A stretch of 64,000 nucleotides of DNA from Tethya wilhelma (lineage: Eukaryota; Porifera; Demospongiae; Tethyida; Tethyidae). The notes under the pieces are model-generated. The model saw only the letters and a list, made by a program, of their open reading frames with translations. It had not been told where the DNA came from and did not search any database. Below, one piece after another: positions 11,658 through 22,212 of this stretch (position 1 is the stretch's first letter; every line of letters begins with the position of its first letter). Made by a program: the position numbers and the translations under genes. The stretch spans positions 606,123 through 670,122 of the forward strand of contig CAXIPT010000012.1 in NCBI GenBank assembly GCA_964030475.1, in the 5' to 3' direction.

Positions 11658-14600
11658 ATGGAAGGACCTACTTTTAAGGTACTGGTAACAATAGTGGCTT
11701 GCTACATAGTGCTCACATCTGCTAAAACTTACTATGCTACACCATCACCAAATACCCCGTGTCCTGAAGAAGGTGTGCCTTGCTTCACTCTCTGCCAGTA
11801 TGCTAGAAAATCAAGTGACTACTTTTCCTCCAAGACAACCCTTATCTTTCTGCCTGGGAACTACATGTAGTCTTGATTCAGAGCTCTCGATTCAAAATAT
11901 CACATTTTTGTCCTTTGAATATAGTACGTTCCCCCACTCTGATACATCAATCATGTGCTATGAGTCTGCTAGGTTCATACTTAAGTCAATCAATGTTATC
12001 AGTATAAGAGGATTAACACTCTTTGGGTGTGTGAATAATAACATCACCAGGGTTGAACAGCTCACAGTTGAAGATTGTAGTTTTGATGGTCAGGGACATA
12101 ATGGAACTGGACTGTATCTAGGGGAAATATCTACTGCTAATATCACAAGAAGCCATTTTTCTTCTAATACAGGTACAAGGTTTTTTGACCCAATAGCTTT
12201 ATTTTCTACACTTCATACTCAAGCAGGTGGAGCATTATTTTTTTTTCAATACTACCTAGGGTATTACCATTTCCAATTGCATATTCCAAAACAACTCTGT
12301 TACTGGCCATGATCATGCTCAATGTCATGGTGGAGCGGCGTATGTTTTCTATACTCCTTATATTATCATAGTCAATAGCACCTTTAACAATAACACTTTG
12401 AAAGGAAAACATGGCCATGAATCAGAAGCTGGTGGAGGGGCACTGTATATTACATTACGCAATAGTATTGCTATACTCAACAGCACTCTAAACAACAATA
12501 CCTTAACTGGAGATGATGGGTTTGGAGTATATGGAGCTGCATTGTACATTTCATTAAGTTCAACCATTACTATAGTCAGTAGCTCTCTTAATGGCAACTC
12601 TTTGACCAGTACTAGTGATGTAAATTTTGGAGGAGCATTGTGTGTTATGGGTTGTTCTATTCTCACTATAGTCAATAGCACTCTCAAAAGCAACACTCTG
12701 ATTGTCAAAAGTCTTAACCTTGGGGTGGAGCAGTGTATATTTCCAATACTATCACAAAAATAATACAGAGCACTCTATACAATAATACTGTGAGTGGCTA
12801 TGGAGCACAGGGTGGAGCAGTGTATGTTAACTCAAAGACCACTATAGTCAATAGCACTTTCAATAGCAACACTGTCACTGGAAATAGTGATAGTGTTGGA
12901 GCTGGTGGAGCGATATATATATAAAATTAAACTCTCAGACTATTACAAATTCTGAAGATAATATAATTTTAGACATATTTAACAGCACTTTCAACAGCAA
13001 CACTGTGATAGGAGATGATTGATGGCAGTGATAGTAATAACATTTTTGTTATAACAATAAAGTTATAGCTGTGTATAATTACAACTCTACTTACAGTAAC
13101 AATAGTTGCTCTGGTAGGGGGTCAGTGTTTCACATCATTAAAGCAATACTGAACAGTAGTGGATTTCTACATATTCAAAACAACATGGGAGATACCAGCA
13201 GTTCCGTGTATGCAATACAAAGCATATTGTGTTTTTCAGATAACACTATGGTTTCAAACAATCGTGGATCTTTGTTTGTATACTCCAGCAATGTGACCTT
13301 TATGGGATACACCAATATCGTAAATAACTCTTATCAGGCTTCTAATACATCCGAAGAAGGAGGAGCATTAACTGCTTTTCAAAGTCAGATTGTCTTCAAT
13401 GGTAGAGTCAACCTCATATCAAACAGAGCCATACAAGGTGGGGCTATTGTAGCTACACAAAGTAAACTTCACATTTACAGAACTCTCACTGTATCTCACA
13501 ACTCAGCATCAATGTCTGGTGGAGGCATCTACAGCTATCAAAGCGAACTCAACTTTTACAATCAAATCAACATTACTAAGAACACTGCAAGAATTAAAGG
13601 TGGAGGTATTCATGCCATTAGTTCAACGGTAACATTGACTAGTGGATCTAAAACTAACATTGTTAGCAATCATGCTGAGAAAGGAGGTGGACTGTGTTTA
13701 GAGGGAAGTTCAAAAATCTATGTGCTAAAAAACATAGCAGATTTAACTAGAATAACACTAAACAAGGATAAGATTGCCTTGCATTTGAATAGTAACACTG
13801 CTGACTACGGAGGAGCTGTGTACATTTCTGATAACACATCCTCTGCTACTTGCTTTGCTACTCCTTCCAGTGGAACTACAACCACTGATGAATGCTTTAT
13901 TCAAGGGATAGGGCTGTACAGAATGGACCCACTAGAGATTTATGTTTTAGTTGTGCTCAACACATACTTTACTAACAATTCAGCTACACAAACCGGAGAT
14001 GTGCTTTATGGTGGTCTACTTGACAGGTGTAAAGCAAATCCGTCTGCTGAAATATTTCACAAGTATAAAAACTTGATTCCAAATTCATTAAACGGAGTAT
14101 CTTATCTTCTCAACATTACTGATCTTACAGAACAAGACTTCAACTGAACAAATACAATATCATCAGATCCAGTTCGTGTTTGTTTCTGTAAAGATGATCA
14201 ACCAGACTGCAGTTACAATCCTCAGCCAAAGTATGTTAGAAAGGGAGAAAAGTTTACAGTGTCACTTGTTGCAGTGGATCACATCAACAACTCTATAGCA
14301 AACAGTACAATACGTGCATTAGTGACACTAGATGGAAAACTTGGTGAGGGACAATCTAGTCTCCGGACTAATGAAGATGGTACTTGCACTGATTTGACCT
14401 ACAGTATTCTCTCTCCACATAAATCAGAGAAGCTTCAACTATATGCTGATGGGCCATGTATGAACAGTGGAATATCAACTGCAAGTCTCATTGTGGTCAT
14501 TGAACCTTGTCCTATTGGTTTCCAAGACAATGGTTTGCATGAACGTTGTGATTGTAATGCTAAACTCTATCCTGAATACATATCAAACTGTTCTATTGAC

Positions 14601-16355
14601 AAAGAAACTGTTCAGAGAGAAGGCAATGCCTGGTTTTCTTACATGAATGAAACTGATCACCAACACTATGTTTTACACAAATACTGTCCTTTTGACTACT
14701 GTAAACTACCAACTGAAAGTATCTCTGTTGATCTGAACATAGAGAATGGTGCAGATGAACTGTGTGCGTTTAATCGCTCCAGAAAGCTTTGCGGATCTTG
14801 TGAGGATGGTCTCAGCCTCTCTTTTGGCAGTTCACATTGCAGACAATGTTCTAACAATAGGCTAGCACTACTCATTGTCTTCACTCTAGCTGGTGTAGCA
14901 CTAGTTGCTTTTATTCTTAAGTTAAACTTTACTGTGGCTGAAGGAACTTTAAATGGTCTTATCTTTTATGCTAATATTTTTGTAGAAAATCGTACCATTT
15001 TCTTTCCATATGATCAAACAAAGACATTGACTGTCTTCATAGCATGGTTTAATCTAGACTTTGGATTTGAGACCTGCTTCTATGATGGAATGGATAGCTA
15101 TGCTAAAACTTGGCTACAATTTGTTTTCCCTCTTTATGTCATTTCTTTGGTTGTTGCAATTATCATCATAAGTGAATATTCAACCAAGTTTGCAAGGCTG
15201 TTTACAGCCGGAAAGAACCCAATAGGAACACTAGCTACTCTTATTTTACTCTCATACACAAAGCTCCTTCGTACAATAATTGCTTCACTGTCTGTTACAA
15301 CACTTCAGTACTCTGATGGTTCAACAGAATTGGTCTGGCTGGTTGATGCCAACATCCCCTACCTTGGCACAAAACATATCCCTCTCTTCATCACAGCTAT
15401 TATCATTGCTATATTAGGCACAGCATTTACGCTAGTTTTACTTGCTTGGCAATGGATAGTCTACTGCCCAAACAGAGGACCCTTGAGATGGATCATTGGG
15501 AACACTAAAGTCATTGCCATAATGGATGCCTATCACAATCCCTACAATAAAGACTACCGTTATTGGATTGGACTGCTATTGGTAGTTCGTGTTGTCTTGT
15601 ATCTTGTTTCAGCTGTGAATGTTCTTGGAGATCCTCGTGTCAACCTTGTCAGCATTAGTTCGGCAATCGTGACAATTCATTTTTTGAAGCAAATAGTTGA
15701 AAGCAAACGCAAATTCAATGGAACAAGAATTCACAATACCCCCAAATTAAATTCAACATCAAAACTGCAAGTTAGTAAATTGGTACAAACCTTACTCATT
15801 TGTAAAGTCCATAAACGTCAACTTGTTGAAATTCTTGAAGCAATATCACTCTTAAATCTTGCTCTTTTGACCAGTGCCACCTTCATCACAGAAGACAAAG
15901 ACAGTCAGAACATAGTAGCTTACATTTCAACCAGCATTGCCTTCATAACATTTCTAGTTCTCCTTGGATGCCATACATATAAGTATGTTGTTAAAGAATT
16001 GTTCTACAAGATCAATCTTAAGTTTGACACACAAAGAAGACAACGCAGTCGTCTCCCTGTAAATAATGTAGTATTAGCAACTCTGGATGACACTGAGGGA
16101 TCACGTGCTGTAAGTGAGACTGAAGTGAATGCTTCACCAGAAGATTTACTTACACAAACTCTAGTGGAAGATGATCAATGGTTTAAAACAAATGCTTCAG
16201 ATGAACCCCTTAATGAAACTGAAGTGGGCAACCTGGCATTAGGAAACATGAATTCTCTTGTATCTCCATCAGTGCTAATTGGAACCAGTTCAACAGAAAG
16301 ATCCTCACGTACTATCAGAGTTCCCAATGAGTATACCCCTCTAATTACACAATAA
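11658..16355 (+). pseudogene. Second-branch beta-helix/multi-TM receptor-like gene, several lesions
   Basis: ATG at 11658 starts a good signal peptide (MEGPTFKVLVTIVACYIVL). The ectodomain has many beta-helix units of about 25-30 residues (NSTFNSNTVTGN, GGAVY, GGALCV, QGGAIVATQSKL, GGGIYSYQSEL). The stalk (FCKDDQPDC, CPFDYCK, CGSC, CRQC) and membrane half (GTLNGLIFYANIF, ETCFYDGMDSYAKTW, QFVFPLY) align with copies 1-3 at moderate identity. Frame changes occur near 11868, 12240 (T-run) and 12725, stops at 12922-13070, and an in-frame TGA at 14145-14147. The last 13071-16355 is otherwise one open frame. The tail ends EYTPLITQ, which contains an acidic dileucine-type sorting motif. This is a pseudogene unless the 5' half is badly assembled. 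Confidence 0.78.
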
Positions 16356-16928
16356 TATTAGAGTATGTCATTGATTTGTATTACTTATAGTTTTTGTTAA
16401 CTTACACTAATCGATGCTTGTATACAACATAATTGTGTTTCCTATAAAATTAACATTAAAAAAATTTACTCAGTAGCAATAACATGCAATATGTGATTGT
16501 GTCAAAGTGGAGCTACTTTGCAGGGAAACACATTAAGAGTGTTTAAAAATTAATCAAAGTCAAGGACATAATTACTCTTGGATTATAGACAAGCTAGTAC
16601 AGGTTTTAGCACATCTGCTGTGGCAAAATTCTCAGCTTATAAGGCTCAAAGAACACTAGTCTATTAGTCTAAACAATCGTATAATTGTTTTCCCAAATAG
16701 TAACTGTAAGAATCAAAAGGTTAATTTGCTTTAAAAACCCACAAATTGTATTTCCTTGGGCATAAAAAAAACATATCAGTTTAGCCAATTTGAAAATAGA
16801 AGAAATTTAAAGAATACTTTCTTGCTCATGACATGCTACAGCAGCTACATGCAATACACTTTATCTTTAGCTATAATAATATGCACTAGGCAGTGTAACT
16901 ATTATTGTAAACAATTGACAATCACATA
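16356..16928. other. Downstream flank, nothing recognised
   Basis: AT-rich 3' flank of the second-branch gene. An ATTAAA near 16453 could be an old polyadenylation signal. No coding frame is supported. Confidence 0.35.
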
Positions 16929-17644
16929 CAGTGCTTGCAGTCTATAGAGTAGAATTCATGTTTTTGCCTACAAGTAACAACTTTGTCAAATCTAACTTTA
17001 GGGTGAATATTAAGCTTTTTTTTGAATGGATAAGCCTAGTTATGGGTATAGGTACACTCTAATGTGGCTCAGGACTGCCAAACATTTTGCACCTCCCCAA
17101 TTTTTAGAGTGTGGTCAAAATCAGATTTGACGTTTTTTTTGGAATTTTGTAGTTCTATCCCAGATATTACTCTTAGTGTAGGGTTTCAAAAGAAGCTCAT
17201 GGTAGTCAAAGCTAATGCATTTAATGATGAACTTGTCATGCAAGTTTCAGATCTTAGCTGTTAGTATTTCTTGAGTTTCTTCGCTAACCGAAAATGGTGT
17301 CAAAAAGTTGAAAAAATGCTCATTGAAAGCGATGTGTTTGCTTTTAGCCAACCAAAATCCTACCCAAGATGGACAAACTGGTGACCAAAGCTCTGGTAAA
17401 GTTGTAGACCATAGCCGTAAACAGTTTGTCATTTTCTTCCCTAACATATTTCCCAAAAGAGCTTTATATCAGAAGCCATATCTCTGCACCTAAAGGTTGC
17501 CATGACAACATATTGAGTCTTGTTATAGAGTAATGATCCATATTGATGATGATCCAAAAAATATTATTTGAAGATGCTTTGTTTGGGAATTATACTCACA
17601 TAACCTCAAAATGGGGAATTCTACTCTATAGACTGCAAGCACTG
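16929..17644. mobile_element. Non-autonomous DNA transposon with perfect 29-bp terminal inverted repeats
   Basis: 16929-16957 (begins CAGTGCTTGCAG, ends AGAATTC) is the exact reverse complement of 17616-17644. Both ends are flanked by TA, the duplication made by Tc1/mariner-type elements. The 716-bp element holds only short frames with no transposase motif, so it is a MITE-like derivative. Identical ends suggest recent mobility. Confidence 0.75.
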
Positions 17645-17654
17645 TAACTGAAGT

Positions 17655-18153
17655 GCAAGACACTGCAATTGCATATTTGTGAAGAAATCTTACATATACT
17701 TTGAAGAAAATAGCACTATAAGATTTGAGAACAAACATAGCATCTGGATGGGGTGGTGTAAGGTTGGAAGGTGAATCTCAGATGGTACTAAAGAATAATA
17801 ACTCAACACTGATCTTTACAGAGAACACAGGTAAAGGAAAAGGCAGAGCATTAGCACTTTATCAAAGGTCAACAGTTAAATTTAAATTTATACACACAAG
17901 GAAAAGAATACAGTGGAAATACAACTTGAAAATAACACAGCAGCTAAGAAAAAGGGGAGGTATGCTATCTACGTTGATGATTCAAGCTACGTATATAAGA
18001 AGTGAACAACCAACAATACCAATAATAGAATACAGAGCACCAAGAGTGCTAGCAAGCCCTGCAGGACCATTGCTACGTACACTTATCAACAACACAGCTA
18101 ACCTAGCTGGCAATGAAATAATTATTTGGTGGATGATTAGAGTGGCCATTTAG
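17655..18153 (+). pseudogene. Receptor ectodomain fragment
   Basis: Translation in shifting frames gives FEENSTIRFEN, ASGWGGVRLEGES, NSTLIFTENTGKGKGRALAL, YQRSTVKF, IYVDDSSYV and LINNTANLAGNEI. These match residues of about 285-420 of receptor copies 1-3 in order. At least two frame changes and a mutated GGWIDWP motif show decay. It begins almost directly after the transposon at 16929-17644. Confidence 0.7.
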
Positions 18154-18199
18154 CAGATGCAATTTAAGCAGATAGTTAAATTGTTGGCGTCAATTTTGC

Positions 18200-18940
18200 A
18201 GAGCTTGCATATAATCTCCCAAAAACAAGATAGGAATGGGTTGGTCAGTTGAGTGAAGATTTCATTCCTGTTAGTGTGTCGACTATGTCATTGAGCTAGG
18301 GATATGAACACAACAGTTACTGTGAGACACATAGAATTGAACTCTTCACTCAAACCGACCACCATTCCTATCTTGTCTGCTCACTTTTTACAATTTAGCC
18401 ATTCCTATGTTCTTAGTACATTTCTTTAAACTTGTCGTAATAAAGGACTCGAACAACAAGGCAATGTGAGCCTGAGATACAGCTCCTACATCAAAATGAC
18501 TCATGTCTGGTATCAAATAAGCGGCAGGCTACACAAATTATGAGTAAAAGGCATAGACACGCAGGCAAACTCAAAAAATTAGAAAAAAACAAGTAAAACA
18601 AAAAGCATTGAAAATATAATGAGAAACAGGAATGCATGGCTAATTCGTAAAAAGAGACGGAATGGCTTTAAGAGTGTGTAAGGAATTCCTCCTGTGGGAA
18701 AAATGAGCGACTCAACATGGTAAGAGCTAGACTAGCTGAGCCCACACAGGAAGAATTTTGCACAGACTCTCAACAGCTATTCCATCTTGTTTGCTTTTTT
18801 ACGATTTAGCCATTCCTATGTTTTTTACTTGTACTATTACGATTGAGAAAGAATAGACCCACATGAAAAATTGATGTTTTTCGTTCTTCAAGTTGAGTGT
18901 TACAAAGTTTACTATTTGTTCGACTGTTCCATTAGTGCAG
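18200..18940. repeat. Repeat-rich spacer with a short inverted repeat
   Basis: 18225-18259 (AAGATAGGAATGG, then GGTCAGTTGAGTGAAG) is the imperfect reverse complement of 18342-18376. The part at about 18635-18720 (AGGAATG, AATTCGTAAAA, CTCCTGTGGG, GACTCAACATG) resembles 61940-62010. Non-coding; probably fragments of one or two dispersed repeats. Confidence 0.45.
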
Positions 18941-19205
18941 AATCAGAATTGATTTTTAATGTTGATAGTAGAGTAACAATCAAAAACAACATGCATGGCA
19001 TCTGGATGTGGTGGCATAAAGCTAGTGTTCTCTACTTTATCATTTCATGAAAACTCAACACTCATTTTCTTAAGAAACGTAGCAAAGGGACATAGCACTT
19101 TACCAAGAATTTATTGAACTATACCAACTAACAGAACAACGATAAAATTCATAGAAAACAAAGCTAATGGAAGAGGAGGAGTCATTTATCTTGATTATTA
19201 TTATT
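18940..19205 (+). pseudogene. Receptor ectodomain fragment, left part of an interrupted copy
   Basis: Encodes remnants such as ASGCGGIKLV, SFHENSTLIFLRNVAKGH, KFIENKANGRGGVIYLD in changing frames, matching copies 1-3 in the beta-helix region. The homology stops at 19205 exactly where the LINE fragment begins, and resumes at 21028. Confidence 0.68.
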
Positions 19206-21027
19206 ATTGAAAACGTTACAGTAGTATAACTATGACACTGCTCATAATGCTGCTGCTATATGGATACATATAAATTACAGTGACTACTAGGTGATACTGA
19301 CACAAAATATTAACTAAGTTGGAATGCATTTGTTTCATGGACATACTAAGTGAAACGAACAAATATTGTCTGGATCAGTGTTGAAGAAAATGATCAAGAA
19401 AGTAGCAATATAGAAAAATTTGATTGTTGGTAATGTGTTTGAAATGCAGAAGGTACCATTAGGTTTTATAGTTCCAGAGACATGAAACTCTAGTAAAGCA
19501 GAAGTGGGGAGATGCTTTAATTTAGAACAGAGTTTAGATGATGAGGCAGCATGAGTTCTTCCAGAAACAAATGAAACATAATCTAATACATTGAGGTTGT
19601 CTGGAGGATCTTTCAGACATTTAACGAAAAACATTAGATCTTGCAGCTTGAGCCAGTACATGATGGGTAATAATTGAAGAGCTTTAGTCTAGTTTTGTAG
19701 TCAGAAGAATAGTCATTTATTAATAAGACGAACTTTGCGGCTCGACGTTGAATCCTTTCCATTTGGCAAATGTCTTTGAGTAGGTAAGGTCTCCAGACCT
19801 GAGAGCAGCAAGACAGTTTAGATCGAACAAGTGTGAGGTAAAGTGATTATTTAGTCTGAATGGAGCTCGAACTGGGTGGTAATGTATGGCGAATCAGTTT
19901 AAAAGAGTAAATAAAATTAATATGATTTTGAGCAAATATATATTGTTGTAGTGATCTTGCCAAGATAGGTTTGAAGTAAATAGAAGATCAAGATCTAGAA
20001 GTAGAGGCAATGGGATGATCTTGTAAAAAAATAGTTGTGGTGATTGTCTTGAGAATGTGGTCTAATAGAGATGAACATATATATAGTTGCACATTTACTA
20101 TTCAGAGCACCGTAATGAGAGACAATTTAAATCTTGTTGAACCTTCTGCCTCTATAGAGGAGATACTATTAATTGGTTTCAATATTTTAGCATCATCTGC
20201 ATAAAGTGAGAGAGTGGATGAGGGGATACAGTGGGGTAGGTCATTAATATAAATTAGAAAAAAAGAGAGGACCCAGGACACTGCCATGGGATTTCACCTT
20301 GAGAATTGAAGAAGAAGATTCAAAATATGTTGTATAGTGAAGCCTATTGCATAAGTAGGATTGAAACTATTTCCAAAGAGATCCGGTGGTACTCAAACAC
20401 CATAATTTAAATAGAAGCTCGTTGGTGGGGGATCGACACTATCAAAAAATGTAGATAGATAATATCACAAGTGTTTTTGCTTTCTACATTGGTTGTAATT
20501 TGGTGAATGAAGAATAAAAGTTGACTTATGGACTGGAGCAATTTTTGAGATAACCTAATTGAGAGTTGTTTATTTTGGGTCGTATAAATGGAATTATCTT
20601 GGCAAAGATAATAGTTTCAACAAGCTTATAGACAACAAAGAAATTGGATGATAGTTTGATATGAAATGTAGGTCTCCCTTTTTAGGAATTGGATGTATCT
20701 TGTGGAGTTTCCAGTTGGAGGGAAACTGGTGTGATTTGAAGCTAAGATTACAGACCAACTGATTCAGATGGATCTAAGGATACTAAGAGGTCAAAAAACC
20801 TCACACTGGCTGGTAGAGATTTCACACAATTGAGATGATGGTGTTGGTAGCTGGTCTAGACTAGGGAGGTTGAAGCTATACTAGTTTTGAAAGTTGAATT
20901 AAAGTAAAAGTTGAATAGTTCAGCAATTTTTGTTGGATAAATAACAATTGAACTGTTGTTGCAGAAAGAAAAGGGCATAGTGCTAAGTAGTATTTGAGGT
21001 AGCCATAAAGTTTGTGAGGATAATATT
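19206..21027 (-). mobile_element. 5'-truncated non-LTR retrotransposon (LINE) remnant, minus strand
   Basis: On the minus strand, conserved reverse-transcriptase landmarks appear in order: NWKLHKIHPIPKKGDL with SNYHPISLL (about 20730-20620), LIYINDLP followed by LYADDAKI (about 20260-20170), and a 3' domain with FVSGRT and LLEFHV ending near 19335. Frames are broken, for example before LIYINDLP. The left end has an (ATT)n run, that is a (TAA)n-like tail at the element's 3' end, as in CR1/I-type LINEs. It is inserted within a receptor pseudogene. Confidence 0.72.
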
Positions 21028-21215
21028 CTGATGATTCAGGGTACATTATGAATGGTTACCCAATATCACCAATACTAATCTGTGACACTATTATTATATG
21101 CATGCATTTCAATCACTACAGTTTATCAACAACACAGCAAGAGAAGCAGGCAATGAGAATGGATTGATTGGCAACACTTTCGCAGTCAAGTCTTTGGGAC
21201 ATCAAGATGTAAGAA
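21028..21215 (+). pseudogene. Receptor fragment, right part of the interrupted copy
   Basis: DDSGYIMNGYPISPI continues directly from the GGVIYLD at the end of the left fragment. Degenerate remnants of FINNTAREAGNE and WIDWP follow, and then a jump to the stalk sequence QVFGTSRCK. The ectodomain-stalk junction is therefore an internal deletion. Confidence 0.62.
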
Positions 21216-21308
21216 ATATATGAACACTTAATTTAAATTGTATACATAATAACACTACTATGTTTTATTTTTGAGTAGCATAAAATGTCCCAGTGATGTA
21301 GACTCGGG

Positions 21309-21378
21309 GAATGGCTATACTAAACTCAGAGAATGGCTACACTAAACTCAGAGAATGCATGGCTACACTAAACTCAAG
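21309..21378. repeat. Three tandem copies of a 22-26 bp unit
   Basis: The unit GAATGGCTACACTAAACTCAGA occurs twice at 22 bp (one base differs) and a third time with a 4-bp insertion. It is a minisatellite at the left edge of a family B repeat region. Confidence 0.6.
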
Positions 21379-21419
21379 GAGGTAAGGGCTTGCCTGGTAG
21401 ATAAGATCCTAGGTATACA

Positions 21420-21690
21420 GTAAGTTACAAGAAAATAAGATAAGCCTCCAAATAAACTGCACACGACCTTTTTTTTCAGGTAAATTTGACATTAATTTTC
21501 AGCGATAAATTTAAAACATTCATACTAAAATTGGAAAACCACCTTTGCCATCTCTTCTTATTGCATTAAGGCACTATAGCTTCACTCCTAAAAGTCACAT
21601 GATACTAACACTTATACAAGTTGTGCATCAATGGCCATTTAATCATTACACATTGATGTTCTTGCAAAATATTGGAGCCAAAATTTATTG
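21420..21690. repeat. Dispersed repeat family B copy
   Basis: Matches 31870-31985 (GCCTCCAAATAAACTGCA, AAACATTCATAC, GGAAAACCACC) and 9640-9800 (AAAGTCACATG, TGGCCATTTAATCA). Non-coding. The 1.0 kb from 21215 to 22212 otherwise holds no gene; 21995-22165 is present in inverted orientation at 27081-27245. Confidence 0.5.
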
Positions 21691-22212
21691 AGAGTTTAAA
21701 AAAATCAAGGCTGCCTCTGTCAACTATATACCATATAGTACAGATTGTTGAACATTTGAAGGTTTCCCTCTGTTCCAATTGGGAATAAGATCCCCCCAAT
21801 TAGGTGGAACATGAGGGGGAGTGGTTGGTCATCAGCCTATCTCAACAGTGTCCCTTGTTTGGCAGCATGCATTATCTTGAAATTTTTCTGAAAAACTAGA
21901 AAGAAAATTTAATGTCAAGCATGGGAGCTAGGGAGTGGGATTAAGATTAGTTGTTTTTTGTTTTTAAATCAAAGTATTTGTAATACAATGATCCCCAAAT
22001 GAAAGCAATTTAGATAATTCTGAGAAATGGTACAAAAAACACTTTATCTTGTGTACTTTCCAGGAAACTCTGAGTATTTCCCAAAATTTGACAAACTGAC
22101 TATATATACATGCAGTCAATTGCAAGTTTCATAAGTGTCTCTAACAAGAAGTGCTTTGTATCACCAAACAACAGAAGACTGATTTAATATTGTAGTCTTA
22201 CAGACAGCAATC

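Noticed and set aside
2395..16355. Bacterial contamination, because of Pmp-like repeats
   Set aside because: The membrane module, N-glycosylation sites, SINE/LINE context and spliced neighbours are eukaryotic; no ribosome-binding sites or operon layout.
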